64,000 bases of DNA from Sphingobacterium sp. GVS05A (lineage in GTDB: Bacteria > Bacteroidota > Bacteroidia > Sphingobacteriales > Sphingobacteriaceae), in contig NZ_JAHXYR010000011.1 of NCBI RefSeq assembly GCF_019969845.1, forward strand, positions 267,397 to 331,396, read 5' to 3'. The translations under genes and the position numbers were made by a program. The notes beneath the pieces were generated by a model, which had not been told where the DNA came from, ran no database searches, and saw only the letters and a program-made list of their open reading frames with translations. Below are positions 25,149-34,127 of the stretch, in pieces; position 1 is the first letter of the stretch; the number at the start of each line of letters is the position of its first letter.

Positions 25149-25268
25149 ATGCATTTTAGCAAACTTATTATTGCCGCAAATATAACTATCGCAGCTGGGC
25201 TATATATGTTGTTACTGTTTGTGTGTAGGACTAGCCATCTTGGGATTGATATTTACTCAATATATTGA
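25149..25268 (+). CDS. Tiny hydrophobic ORF, possibly a remnant
   Basis: Thirty-nine codons beginning MHFSKLIIAANITIAAGLYM encode one membrane helix and end in a charged-free stretch. It lies between two plus-strand genes. It may be the start of a lost membrane protein, a small membrane peptide, or chance. Confidence 0.25.
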   Translation: MHFSKLIIAANITIAAGLYMLLLFVCRTSHLGIDIYSIY

Positions 25269-25288
25269 CAAAAACTACAGAATAATAT

Positions 25289-25696
25289 ATGAACATACAA
25301 CTTAGTGTAAATAGAGAATTGAACGCAAATGACATTCTGCAGTTATATCAATCTAATAAATGGAGTGCAGCCGAAAAACCAGAATTACTGATAAAAGCCC
25401 TCTTAAATTCTCATTCTTTAATTACTGCATGGGATGGTGCAATATTGGTAGGCCTAGGGAATGCCATTTCCGATGGCTATCTCGTGGTTTATTACCCGCA
25501 TCTACTAGTGCTACCATCCTATCAAGGCAAAGGGGTCGGGCGTTTGATTATGGATAAAATGCAAGAGATTTATAGGGGCTTTCATATGCAGATGCTTACT
25601 GCTGATGGAAATGCCATCGACTTTTATAAAAAGAACGGCTTTGAACGAGCAGGTCAAACAGAGCCTATGTGGATCTATTCTGGTGGTGATCATTAA
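25289..25696 (+). CDS. GNAT-family N-acetyltransferase
   Basis: The 135-residue protein has the GNAT motifs: a beta4 strand VVYYPHLLVLPSYQGKGVGR (residues about 67-86) with the acetyl-CoA loop QGKGVGRLIMDKM, and a C-terminal NAIDFYKKNGFERAG. It resembles small single-domain acetyltransferases of the YjdJ/aminoglycoside-like size class. The substrate is unknown. Confidence 0.85.
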   Translation: MNIQLSVNRELNANDILQLYQSNKWSAAEKPELLIKALLNSHSLITAWDGAILVGLGNAISDGYLVVYYPHLLVLPSYQGKGVGRLIMDKMQEIYRGFHMQMLTADGNAIDFYKKNGFERAGQTEPMWIYSGGDH

Positions 25697-25699
25697 ATT

Positions 25700-25925
25700 T
25701 GAGGCCGGAGGGAAATATTTAAAAATTTCGCTGTATTCAGGGATGTTTTTGTAAACAGGATAAGCGTAGTTTTGGCAGACGACGTTCTTTATGGCATACA
25801 AAAAATTGCTGGGCCTGCTGGAAAATATAATATATCCGCTGTTTTTATGGACAGCAAATCTCATCTAAATCCATTGGTATCGAACATGCAGGAGCTGAAA
25901 TTTCCTTTAAAAATAATTTAATAGA
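25700..25925 (+). pseudogene. Degraded coding remnant between GNAT and WG-repeat genes
   Basis: Two frames look protein-like. One reads FEAGGKYLKISLYSGMFL directly after the GNAT stop; another, offset, reads NRISVVLADDVLYGIQKIAG and on to MQELKFPLKII then stop. Neither has a start of its own that makes sense, so I take this as a frameshifted, 5'-truncated gene end of unknown family. Confidence 0.35.
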
Positions 25926-25937
25926 CGAATAAAAACG

Positions 25938-28199
25938 ATGATCAACAAACTTTTATTATTATTCCTCATACTTTCCACTGCCGGTTCAGCAAGAGCCCAG
26001 ACCCCTGTTATCTTTGATGCTATCGGCTTTGGTGATTATCGTACTCCTTTTGTAAAAGTGCAAAAAGAAGGTAAAATTTATTTCTGTCATCCAGTTACTG
26101 GATTGTTGGTTGATGATGTCAAAGATCATTCAGGTGATTTGCTTTCTGTAGTGAAAGACGGAGCATACGCAGTGATCCACAAAAATGGAAAATTACTAAG
26201 CAACTTTGATTACGATGAGGTGACTTTACCCAGCCATTATGACGGGCAATGGTATCCGGGTATCCGTTACAATTACCAGTTTGCACAAACGAAAAAAAAG
26301 GGAATGTATGGGCTTATCGATCTAGAGGGAAAAGTAATTTCCAAACCACGTTTCCAGGCCCTGGAGATCATCAATAAAGATATCATTGGTTTTAAAGAAA
26401 ACAATAAATGGGGATGGCTGCGTGCAGCGGATGGTGAAATTATCCAGCCCCCTATCTATGATGAAGTGCGCAAGAATTATCTGTTTGAGGATATGCTTCA
26501 AATTCATCTTAATGGAAAACAAGGAATAGCAAATATAAGCGGTAAAGTAGTTGTTCCTCCAACATATGAAGACTTGAGCAACATCTTACTTAAAACCAAA
26601 AAGTATACAGCATTTTTTCAAAATAAGGCCTATGGTCTGATTGATTCGCAGGGGACTGTAGTACTTCCTGCAGTTTACAAATCATTAATTCCGGTGAGAG
26701 GTAGTGACTTTCTCAAGATTGAAGAACATGGGTTGCAGGGGCTGATTGATGCTGCCGGAAAAGAAGTCACCCCTCCATTGTATGATAGAATAAATGATTT
26801 TTTAAGAGGTCATGCTATTGTAGAAAAGGCGGGAAGAATGGGGCTAATTGATGAAAGCGGCAAATTGTTATTGTCTCCCCAGTATGACGAGATCCAGTTC
26901 AAAAACTCAGCCGGACAGACAGTTTTTTATGGTGACCGTGTATCACTCATGCCTGCTGTTGCAAATGCTTCAAAAGAATACCTTGAAAGGATAGCCGCCG
27001 AAGCCAAACTGGATGCGATGCCCTATTATCTGCATGTAAAAGATAAGGGTAAAGTAGGAATTTTCGATTGGGAAAACGCAAAACCTATTTTTCCCACAAA
27101 TTTTACGGAAATTGCCATCGTAAACCAGCATGGAGAAACTTATTTTTATGCTGTAAATGGGAATCTCTATGGAATTTACGATAAACTGGGTAAAGAAATA
27201 TTACCGCCAGAATATCGCCTACAGTCTGATATCTATATCAATCGAAGCTACACCTATGGCGATCTTAACGACAGTCCTTTTATCTTCCCTGTTTATGATG
27301 ATAAACGACTGGGGATCTACAACAGTCTAAAGAAACAGTTTATTGTTCCAGTAGGCGATGTAGAAATCACGTGGTTAAATGCACGAATTTTTGAGATTAG
27401 GAGGAAAGTGGATGGAAAGAGCTATACCAAAGAATCGGCAGTATACAATAGTGATGGACAAGTGTTGATACCCTATACTCAAGATATTTATCTCCTAAAG
27501 ATGCTCAGCGATAAGCTCCTACTGGCAGAACAAGGATCCAAATATGTCATTTTTAATATGAAAGGTGAAAAAGTGTTTGAACGTCCAGAATGGAACAGGA
27601 ATGGCTACTACAGCAGTTTTAATATACCGGAAAATAGAAAAGAAGATGCCAAACCTTTTCAAAGCGAACTTTTCAAGATCAATATTAAGGGAGAAAATCT
27701 ATTTATTGATGAGAATGGAAAGCAGGTTCGCTTTAACGACTTTGCCTATGTTGGTGAATTTTATGACAACCTAGCGTGGGTAGTGAGTAAAAAAGGAGAT
27801 GAAATGCTTTATGGATTGATTGATACGAAAGGAAATGTGGTTATTAATCCTCGATTTGACCGTCTGGAAGTGATTAATGACCATCCGGATCTCATGCTGA
27901 TAAAAGAGAAAGGAAAGTATGGTGTGCTGAACCGTCAAGGCAAAATTATACTTGAGCCTATATATGATATGATCGATAACTTTTCGCCTGAGCTAATGGA
28001 GATCAGGTTAAAAGACAAATCTGGCCTTGCAGATAATGATGGAAAGATAATTTTAGAGCCTAGGTATGATAATTTAAGAAGAAATTATGAAGGTGAAAAC
28101 CGTACATGGCCAATTCTGGCTAAAAAAGGCAATGTCTTTTCATTTATTAATAAAGGAGCAGACAGACCGATAGTAGTGGGAAAATCGAAAATTAACTAA
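25938..28199 (+). CDS. Large secreted WG-repeat protein
   Basis: The 753-residue protein has a signal peptide (MINKLLLLFLILSTAGSARA, cleavage before QTPV). Almost the whole mature part is WG-type repeats, each with a core like KKGMYGLIDLEGKVISKPRF, GKQGIANISGKVVVPPTYED and KGKYGVLNRQGKIILEPIYD (about 10-12 copies). WG repeats form beta sheets seen in secreted proteins of unclear role. Some units carry F/W variants such as NNKWGWLRAADG. It starts 241 bases after the preceding GNAT gene. Confidence 0.85.
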   Translation: MINKLLLLFLILSTAGSARAQTPVIFDAIGFGDYRTPFVKVQKEGKIYFCHPVTGLLVDDVKDHSGDLLSVVKDGAYAVIHKNGKLLSNFDYDEVTLPSHYDGQWYPGIRYNYQFAQTKKKGMYGLIDLEGKVISKPRFQALEIINKDIIGFKENNKWGWLRAADGEIIQPPIYDEVRKNYLFEDMLQIHLNGKQGIANISGKVVVPPTYEDLSNILLKTKKYTAFFQNKAYGLIDSQGTVVLPAVYKSLIPVRGSDFLKIEEHGLQGLIDAAGKEVTPPLYDRINDFLRGHAIVEKAGRMGLIDESGKLLLSPQYDEIQFKNSAGQTVFYGDRVSLMPAVANASKEYLERIAAEAKLDAMPYYLHVKDKGKVGIFDWENAKPIFPTNFTEIAIVNQHGETYFYAVNGNLYGIYDKLGKEILPPEYRLQSDIYINRSYTYGDLNDSPFIFPVYDDKRLGIYNSLKKQFIVPVGDVEITWLNARIFEIRRKVDGKSYTKESAVYNSDGQVLIPYTQDIYLLKMLSDKLLLAEQGSKYVIFNMKGEKVFERPEWNRNGYYSSFNIPENRKEDAKPFQSELFKINIKGENLFIDENGKQVRFNDFAYVGEFYDNLAWVVSKKGDEMLYGLIDTKGNVVINPRFDRLEVINDHPDLMLIKEKGKYGVLNRQGKIILEPIYDMIDNFSPELMEIRLKDKSGLADNDGKIILEPRYDNLRRNYEGENRTWPILAKKGNVFSFINKGADRPIVVGKSKIN

Positions 28200-28211
28200 A
28201 AAAATGCAAAA

Positions 28212-28832
28212 TGTCTACTAATACTTTCCGTTATTTTTCTATATTGTTTTCTTGCCGATGTCAATCATCAACCGATATCAAAAAACCTGACCGAAAGCGA
28301 CTATAATCGGGTCAAATTACTCATGCAACATACTGGGGTACCTGGTAATTCCTACGAGCAATACAGAGTATGGGGATCATATGTAACGCCTCTGTACGCA
28401 GTATTATCATGGTTGCTGAACTGGTCATTCTGGTATCTTGCATTTCACCTTATCGGAGGAAATGCGTTGGCCTGCAGCCTCTTTGGTGCCGCAGGGTTTT
28501 GGGCGATAGGTGTGCGGACCTTTAACTATGAAGGGCACGCTAAGGGGAAAGACAAACAACGTGAAGGAATAGATTTCAGTATAAATGATAAATCTATCAA
28601 TCAGCTCTGGCCCGGAATTGTAGCTGGAGAATGGCACAATAATCACCACCTTTTTCCAAAAAGCGCACGTAGCGGTTTCAGGCCTCATCAAGTTGACCTT
28701 GCATGGTACTATATCAAACTGATGCATAAAATGGGCGCAGTGACGGACTATAGGGACGACAAGAAACGTTTTTATGAACAATATCATAATCCGTACCTCA
28801 TATCAAAAAGAGAGGCAGATAATATTTCTTAG
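28212..28832 (+). pseudogene. Fatty-acid desaturase C-terminal fragment
   Basis: An ATG at 28323 gives 169 codons with the third desaturase histidine box (GEWHNNHHLFPKSARSG) and a C-terminal QVDLAWYYIKLMHKMGA. The first two His boxes (HxxxxH and HxxHH) are missing, so no active enzyme is possible. The frame stays open upstream to 28212, where it reads KCLLILSVIFLYCFLADVNH, a signal-like stretch without a start codon, joined to desaturase sequence near DYNRVKLLMQHTG. A chimera of two gene ends is likely. Confidence 0.6.
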
Positions 28833-28886
28833 CCTTTGATCTAAATTCTTTAATAAAAGAAAACTAGATCTTTCGTTTTATCCCGC

Positions 28887-28938
28887 CACTACCTTGAAAT
28901 GTGTTAAAGTGATATATCCAACACATTTCAAGGTAGTG
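28887..28938. other. 19-bp perfect inverted repeat
   Basis: CACTACCTTGAAATGTGTT (28887-28905) is followed after 14 bases by AACACATTTCAAGGTAGTG (28920-28938), a perfect 19-base-pair stem. Nothing like a T tract follows on either side, so this is not a typical terminator. It lies just after the desaturase fragment. Confidence 0.85.
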
Positions 28939-29304
28939 ATTGGCAGATTACCTTACTCCAACCAAACCCTTTTGTAATGAAGAACTACGCTATAATTATT
29001 AAACATTTTGTTTTTCAATAATTTATACTTACATTCGTACAATAATCAGGCTTCTGCCATTGCTTCTTCTGAAACTTTTGAGTTTACTCTTTCTTCTCAG
29101 TCTTCGCCGTTTCAGCCGCTATTTTTGTCATCAACATATAAGGTAAAGTTCCTTTTTTCAAATTGATATTTTCAATACGATAAAAATACCAACTTCATTT
29201 TTTGTTTACAGATCGATTTAATTGCCTTAATGATATAAGTATCACTATAGCAATGGCACATGCCAAAGAAGTTTTAATAAATACATAATTTTATAATATA
29301 CACA
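28939..29304 (+). other. Long leader region of the cold-shock gene
   Basis: The 366 bases before the cold-shock ATG contain no gene-like frame. The last 260 could be a long untranslated leader, a usual property of cspA-like messages. Pyrimidine-rich runs (CTTCTTCTGAAACTTTTGAG) and AT-rich tracts could fold, but I could not predict a defined structure by eye. Confidence 0.4.
29007..29037 (+). promoter_or_regulatory. Candidate Bacteroidota promoter for the cold-shock gene
   Basis: TTTG at 29007-29010 and TACATTCG at 29030-29037 are separated by 19 bases, close to the TTTG-N19-TAnnTTTG consensus of the major Bacteroidota sigma factor. Transcription would begin near 29043, leaving a leader of about 260 bases. 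Confidence 0.5.
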
Positions 29305-29496
29305 ATGCAACAAGGAACAGTAAAATTCTTTAATGACACCAAAGGTTTTGGTTTTATTACACCATCAAATGGAGGTCAAGATGTTTTCGTACATTCATCA
29401 GGTTTAATCAATGATATACGCGAAAACGACACTGTAACATTCGATTTAGAGAACGGTAAAAAGGGCATTAACGCAGTTAATGTGCGCGTAGCATAA
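29305..29496 (+). CDS. Cold-shock protein (CspA-family, CSD fold)
   Basis: The 63-residue protein is a single cold-shock domain. RNP1-like KGFGFITPSNGG and RNP2-like DVFVHSSGL motifs are both intact, with the usual GTVKFFNDT start and a C-terminal FDLENGKKGINAVNV. Such proteins bind single-stranded RNA/DNA and melt RNA structure. It is monocistronic: a hairpin terminator follows after about 40 bases. Confidence 0.93.
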   Translation: MQQGTVKFFNDTKGFGFITPSNGGQDVFVHSSGLINDIRENDTVTFDLENGKKGINAVNVRVA

Positions 29497-29536
29497 TTAA
29501 GTAGGAAGCCTCAAAACTTTCTTTAAGTTAAGTTCA

Positions 29537-29568
29537 ACAGATAGCATTTATGTTATCTGTTTTTTTTT
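29537..29568 (+). terminator. Rho-independent terminator of the cold-shock gene
   Basis: ACAGATAGCA (29537-29546) pairs with TGTTATCTGT (29551-29560, one G-T pair) around a four-base loop and is followed by eight T residues. Confidence 0.85.
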
Positions 29569-29683
29569 GATGTGACATAGCTTAATAGAGCTTTTCTTAA
29601 GTATGACCAGTTCTAAATCGATTTGATTTTTCAGATCACTATTTGGTGAATGAATCAGATGAAAAAAAACATATTAACTTTTT

Positions 29684-30259
29684 TTAGTCAATATAATATT
29701 TGCTGGAAATAAAGTATAGTTCGAAAATAATGAAAAAGATAACCATGACTGCATACCAAAATGATTTTTTACTTTTTGAAAAAGCAAGCAGGACGCATAG
29801 TGAAATATGGGTAACCATTTTCACACCGTAAAGAGGCATCAATTTTTCCAGATAAGTTTGTCCCTTTAGCAGTGTATCCAATATATCTACGCCATAAATC
29901 ATAATTAGTAATAGAAAAATCCACTTTTTCCTTGAAAAAAAATAATTTCTATAGCTGTCGGAATAATCTTTGACATCCGAAGGATACAGCAGCTGGCAAA
30001 GCGTAAAGTAGAGCAGTATATAGGTTATTATTAAAATATATTCGGTGAAAGTCCAGACCCTCATCTCTCTCAGATTGTATTCCCACCACCAAAAATGGAT
30101 CATCTGAACAAATAAATACAATACCCACAATAAGTGGATCCAGTAGGGTTTTGTTCTTCCCGGATGTTGGACAAATTTGACGGTACCGTTAAGTAAGCTA
30201 CCAATTCCCAATCCTAGGATGATACTGATGACCGTTTTGATATGGTTAAAAAAATCCAT
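29684..30259 (-). CDS. Multi-pass membrane protein of unknown function
   Basis: The 191-residue protein has about five hydrophobic helices (VISIILGLGIGSLLNG, HLLWVLYLFVQMIHFW, YILIITYILLYFTLC, WIFLLLIMIYGVDIL, AVMVIFFIIFELYFI) and short loops. It has no recognisable active site. It ends without a terminator that I could see; a CbrC remnant lies just upstream of its start. Confidence 0.7.
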   Translation of the reverse strand: MDFFNHIKTVISIILGLGIGSLLNGTVKFVQHPGRTKPYWIHLLWVLYLFVQMIHFWWWEYNLREMRVWTFTEYILIITYILLYFTLCQLLYPSDVKDYSDSYRNYFFSRKKWIFLLLIMIYGVDILDTLLKGQTYLEKLMPLYGVKMVTHISLCVLLAFSKSKKSFWYAVMVIFFIIFELYFISSKYYID

Positions 30260-30282
30260 TATAAAGTAGTTCTAATGGTTTT

Positions 30283-30356
30283 AAATTAGTCGCAATCAAC
30301 GTGAAGCCTATGCTGTCCGCACTTCATGCATTGAAATAAATACCCTACTAAACTAC
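30283..30356 (-). pseudogene. 3'-terminal remnant of a CbrC-family gene
   Basis: These 74 bases are identical, apart from one substitution, to the 3' end of the CbrC-family gene at 43869-44411, including its TTA (TAA) stop, and lie in the same orientation. They encode the VGYLFQCVKCGQHRLHVDCD end, with the last CxxC. The 5' part of the gene is absent. Confidence 0.9.
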
Positions 30357-30361
30357 TTATT

Positions 30362-31465
30362 TTATTGAATCAATTTATCTAAAACTGTTTTTAATTCACT
30401 ACCTCTAAGATTTCGTGCTACAATTTTCCCTTCTTTGTCTAAAAGAAAGTTGTCAGGAACTCCTTTTAAGCCAAAAACCTGATAAAGTTCACCGTTGAAG
30501 CCACCTGTGGCCAATACATTAGTCCAAGATAGCTTATCATTGTCAATAGCTGCAAGCCAGTCCTCCTTTGATTCATCAATGGATACGGCCAATATCTCAA
30601 AGTTTTTTGATCTGTATTCGTTATACAACGATCGCAGGTGGGGAAACTCCTTGCGGCACGGACCACACCAGCTCGCCCAGAAATCCACCAGAACATATTT
30701 TCCTCTGAAATCTTCAAGATTGACGAGCTCGCCATCATCGTTGGCGAGCTCAAATGTGGGAAGTTCTTTACCAAGTACTAGATGAGGATGCGCCATTATC
30801 TTTTTGTTCAATAGCTTGCCTGTATAACTATTTTTAAGTTCGTTAGAAAGTGCATTATATAATGTTTTGACCAAGTTGGGTTGCCTCTTCAAAGAGGAAA
30901 AAGATCTGTTCAAAAGATCCAGGCTATAGAAATTGTTAGGGTTACTTTGGATAAATTTGCTTAAAATGCTATCTCCTAACGCCTTTTTATTTTCTTGGTT
31001 TTTATTTGCCAGATATACGGCTCTTCGGTTTTCATTGTAAGCTATTGCCGACTTATCTAAAGCAGAACCGTTCAATTCATATTTGTTGTCGTCAATATTC
31101 AAATTGTCTCTAGGGCCCGAGAGCCAACCTGTTAGACCATGAAAGTCTAACCGATCCCCCGGTGAGACCCAAAACGAGTAGACAATTTGATCTTTTACCA
31201 ATCGTGGATTAAAGTCATTGTCAATAATAAAATTAATACGTGTCGGTTCACCGATATTGCTACTAAAAGTAAAAGTTCGGTCAGCTGATAGTTGTAATGA
31301 ATCACGAATTACTTTTTCATTATCTTTATAGATGATCCTATATTTCGCATTCGGAACGGTGTCGATCCTTCCCTGAATCGTAAAGTTGCTATTACTCTGT
31401 GCTATAGTGACCAAAGGAATTGATAATAATGATATTATAGCTAATAATACTGTTGATTTTCTCAT
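30362..31465 (-). CDS. TlpA-like thioredoxin-fold lipoprotein/oxidoreductase with DUF4369 domain
   Basis: The 367-residue protein has a signal peptide (MRKSTVLLAIISLLSIPLVTIA, cleavage before QSNSN). Residues about 27-215 form the DUF4369-like N-terminal domain (FTIQGRIDTVPNAKYRIIY, SPGDRLDF). From residue 230 a thioredoxin fold follows with the Cys267-Cys270 WCGPC motif and cis-Pro GVPDNF. This is the common Bacteroidota periplasmic redox protein. Its partner is unknown. Six bases separate its stop from the CbrC remnant. Confidence 0.88.
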   Translation of the reverse strand: MRKSTVLLAIISLLSIPLVTIAQSNSNFTIQGRIDTVPNAKYRIIYKDNEKVIRDSLQLSADRTFTFSSNIGEPTRINFIIDNDFNPRLVKDQIVYSFWVSPGDRLDFHGLTGWLSGPRDNLNIDDNKYELNGSALDKSAIAYNENRRAVYLANKNQENKKALGDSILSKFIQSNPNNFYSLDLLNRSFSSLKRQPNLVKTLYNALSNELKNSYTGKLLNKKIMAHPHLVLGKELPTFELANDDGELVNLEDFRGKYVLVDFWASWCGPCRKEFPHLRSLYNEYRSKNFEILAVSIDESKEDWLAAIDNDKLSWTNVLATGGFNGELYQVFGLKGVPDNFLLDKEGKIVARNLRGSELKTVLDKLIQ

Positions 31466-31635
31466 AATTCTGAATTAGATCTACATCAACTAAGTTATTA
31501 GTTATAGATCAGATATGCAAGTCATCCACAAAAAATATCTCTTTGGTTAGGTATTTACCTTTGTGGTATTCAGAAACACGAAATGTTTTTCGAGACGGTA
31601 AAGCAATCTACAAACTTTCACGCTCTCATTTCTTC
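31466..31635. other. Gap before remnants, nothing seen
   Basis: The bases upstream of the TlpA gene start are AT-rich and hold no frame, hairpin or repeat that I can support. Confidence 0.35.
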
Positions 31636-31779
31636 TCAGAGTTGATCTGTTACAAACAATAGTCCATTGAAAGTTTTATCACCGTAAAATCTCGATTCCT
31701 TAGAAATACTTCTGATGGAGGAAATGGCAGAAAACTCCAAAACCAAGCTTTCGCCGTCATAACTTCGAAAATCGTTTAA
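31636..31779 (-). pseudogene. 3'-terminal remnant of an unidentified gene (chain member 1)
   Basis: On the minus strand this reads NDFRSYDGESLVLEFSAIS and then SKESRFYGDKTFNGLLFVTD before a stop, with an in-frame stop upstream and no start. The composition is clearly protein-like. It is the first of three remnants in one 450-base stretch, all on the same strand. Confidence 0.5.
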
Positions 31780-31858
31780 TTAAGAAACAGCATTTACGTT
31801 TTTGGACTTTTACTGAGACGTTTCTTCCTAACATAAAATATGGTAATTTTCAAAGCTA

Positions 31859-31990
31859 TTATTTTAGCCATTCAACAACCGCGTTGATAATTATTTTCTG
31901 CTGGTCAACAAACAGAAAATGTGAACAACCTGCTTTAACTATCAGAACGAAGAAATATCGGCATTTTCCACCGAACATGAATAATACACA
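31859..31990 (-). pseudogene. 3'-terminal remnant of an alpha/beta-hydrolase gene (chain member 2)
   Basis: The frame ends LIVKAGCSHFLFVDQQKIII and NAVVEWLK then stop. This is the classical last segment of alpha/beta hydrolases, with the catalytic His in CSHF followed by a C-terminal helix. The nucleophile elbow and acid are not present, so only the end of the gene remains. Confidence 0.6.
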
Positions 31991-32019
31991 CCACCGCTAA
32001 AATGACATTTTTTGCAGAG

Positions 32020-32091
32020 CTAAAACTCCCACATAAAGCTAGAGTGGAATATGACGCCCTCACCATTGGAGCGTATTAAATGCACCGCATT
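32020..32091 (-). pseudogene. 3'-terminal remnant of an unidentified gene (chain member 3)
   Basis: The minus strand reads NAVHLIRSNGEGVIFHSSFM and WEF then stop, bounded upstream by a stop codon. It is short but protein-like and continues the chain of gene ends in this region. Confidence 0.4.
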
Positions 32092-32148
32092 TTATAGTTT
32101 TAACATTTGCCTTTCAATGATTGAACATTCTGGTCTCCTATTGGTTCT

Positions 32149-33321
32149 TTAAAATAAATATTGCTCGATATATTGATTTAGCATTTGCTTTTTATAGTCA
32201 TTCAGGCCATTCAAAACCATTGCTATTTCTTTAGTAAATTCTTTTTCTTTAAGTAATTTTCGATATTCTCTTGCTAATTCAAGTCTGATTCTTTTTGCCA
32301 AAGATAAATTTCCAAAAGGGTCAAAGTAAGAATCCACTCGAGTAAAATCTTTTACACCTATCCAAGTAAATTTTTCGTTATTTGCTTTATCCAAAAGCGA
32401 TAGATATTCGGAAATGCATTGTTTGGATGAGATCGCATTTGTGAAAGAAGCATTTTTAATCGTGAAAAATTGCTTTTCAATTGTATTTGTTTCTTTCAAA
32501 TACTCAAATGCCAAATCAATTAATTTTTTGTTTACTTTATTGAGCTGAGATTGCATTCCCAATAAATTAAAAGATAGGATAGCATAAGCATCTTCCTGTG
32601 TGAAGTGTTTTCTCATTTCTTCATCAGTTATGGCTCCAAAAGTATTTGGCTGGATGATTTCGTAACCGTTCTGTTCTAGATTTTTTTCAATGTCATTTTT
32701 ATGAAAAGCTCCAATCACAACTAATATTGTGTCTGACATAGAATAATCTTCCAGTACTTTTTGTATTCGCCTGGATTGAAGAAAAGTTCGATATAAAAAT
32801 AATCGTCGCGGGAAATCAAATGCATTTTTGGGGGGATGATTTGTATACCATGAGGCGATACTGTCTATGTGTTTTTTGTCGTCTGCAAAGTATAAACCCT
32901 CTTCAAAAGCATCTTTTTCTGTAAATGTGGTAAAGCCAAGAAAGCCGTTTTTTTGCCTGGTAAATTTTGGAATTTCCAAGTCCTTAAGTCCAAAAGCAAG
33001 GTCTATATCTTTGTCAGAGGGCAACCAATCAATCGGATGTAAAGGAATTTTATTTTCTCTGGCATATGGAATTGTTGTATATTGTTGTTCATATGTGAAT
33101 TCATAAAAGTCATTCCTAGAAAATTCTTCAGGAGATCTTTCAATGCAAATAGCCGAAGGTTTTACCTTATCTATAAAGGCTCTTATTGCTGCTGGTTGTT
33201 GGTTATAATTAATTAGCTGTGTAGAGTGACCAACTCCAAGTATTACCACTTTTGCTTTTTGAGCGTATGAAGATTGAACTGCTATAAAAAAGTAGAAAGT
33301 CAATAGTAATTTTATTCTCAT
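32149..33321 (-). CDS. Secreted TraB/PrgY-superfamily-like protein
   Basis: The 390-residue protein has a signal peptide (MRIKLLLTFYFFIAVQSSYA, cleavage before QKAKV). The N-terminal part carries VVILGVGHSTQL and PSAICIERSPEEF, patterns of the TraB/PrgY and erythromycin-esterase/ChaN-like superfamily, and further on LVVIGAFHKNDIEKNLEQNG. The C-terminal third is helical (LELAREYRKLLKEKEF). The catalytic mechanism of this group is not well known. It sits alone with remnants on one side. Confidence 0.6.
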   Translation of the reverse strand: MRIKLLLTFYFFIAVQSSYAQKAKVVILGVGHSTQLINYNQQPAAIRAFIDKVKPSAICIERSPEEFSRNDFYEFTYEQQYTTIPYARENKIPLHPIDWLPSDKDIDLAFGLKDLEIPKFTRQKNGFLGFTTFTEKDAFEEGLYFADDKKHIDSIASWYTNHPPKNAFDFPRRLFLYRTFLQSRRIQKVLEDYSMSDTILVVIGAFHKNDIEKNLEQNGYEIIQPNTFGAITDEEMRKHFTQEDAYAILSFNLLGMQSQLNKVNKKLIDLAFEYLKETNTIEKQFFTIKNASFTNAISSKQCISEYLSLLDKANNEKFTWIGVKDFTRVDSYFDPFGNLSLAKRIRLELAREYRKLLKEKEFTKEIAMVLNGLNDYKKQMLNQYIEQYLF

Positions 33322-33400
33322 ATTTAATCTGTTACTTATAATATTAAAGTCATTAATTGTTTAATAGCTTTTATTTCCTCATTTAATTCAGGAACGTATT

Positions 33401-34114
33401 TTATATGCATCGCATCATCGTTTTGAAAAATTCATCCCTATACACATTGCCAATAGCGATTTCGTATTTTTGGATGTAAATATCATTGTTGTCGAATGAA
33501 TCAATTTTGTCCTTATTGACTATAAATGACCGATTGACTCTTATGAAAACTTCCTTAGAAATCCATTCATAAATATTCTTGATAGTCATTCGTGTGATGA
33601 TCCGGCTATTTTCCATCTGTATGATAATATAATCTTTAAGCCCTTCAATAAAAAGAATGTCTGCCAGATTTACTTTGTAAAATCTTCTGTCTGATTTCAC
33701 AAAAATATAGTCATCAGCCACCTTTTCTACACTTTTATTTTCTTCATCCATGAGCAAAGTATGATAGGCAATCGCTTTATCGACCGCTTTACGAAACCGA
33801 GCTGTATCAATAGGTTTGACTAAATAATCGACTGCATCTAATTCATAACTATCCACAGCATATTGGGAATAGGCAGTCGTAAAAATAACCAAAGTGGTTT
33901 TGGGGATGGTCCGGGCAAACTCGATTCCATTGATTCGCGGCATATTGATGTCCAGAAAAATCAAATCAACTTCCGTATTTTGTAAGTATATTGCAGCAGA
34001 TTCTGCACTATTAAATCCATCCAACAACTCCAATTGTGAAATTGCACTCACCATTTTGGTAATCCCCTTTCGTGCGATGGGTTCATCTTCGACTATAATA
34101 CATTTCATATGCAA
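33401..34114 (-). CDS. LytTR-type response regulator
   Basis: Residues 1-120 form the receiver, with phospho-acceptor Asp55 (LIFLDINMPRINGIEFA) and the conserved Thr and Lys (FTTAYSQ and YLVKPID). Residues about 138-235 form a LytTR DNA-binding domain (FVKSDRRFYKVNLADILF, IRVNRSFIVNKDKI). Length (237 residues) is normal. It is the last gene of a four-gene minus-strand set with two histidine-kinase genes and a TonB-dependent receptor, and is the obvious partner of the active kinase upstream. Confidence 0.9.
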   Translation of the reverse strand: MHMKCIIVEDEPIARKGITKMVSAISQLELLDGFNSAESAAIYLQNTEVDLIFLDINMPRINGIEFARTIPKTTLVIFTTAYSQYAVDSYELDAVDYLVKPIDTARFRKAVDKAIAYHTLLMDEENKSVEKVADDYIFVKSDRRFYKVNLADILFIEGLKDYIIIQMENSRIITRMTIKNIYEWISKEVFIRVNRSFIVNKDKIDSFDNNDIYIQKYEIAIGNVYRDEFFKTMMRCI

Positions 34115-34127
34115 ATAATTATTTCAC

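Noticed and set aside
33894..34118. Plus-strand frame opposite the LytTR regulator
   Set aside because: Shadow of the receiver domain.
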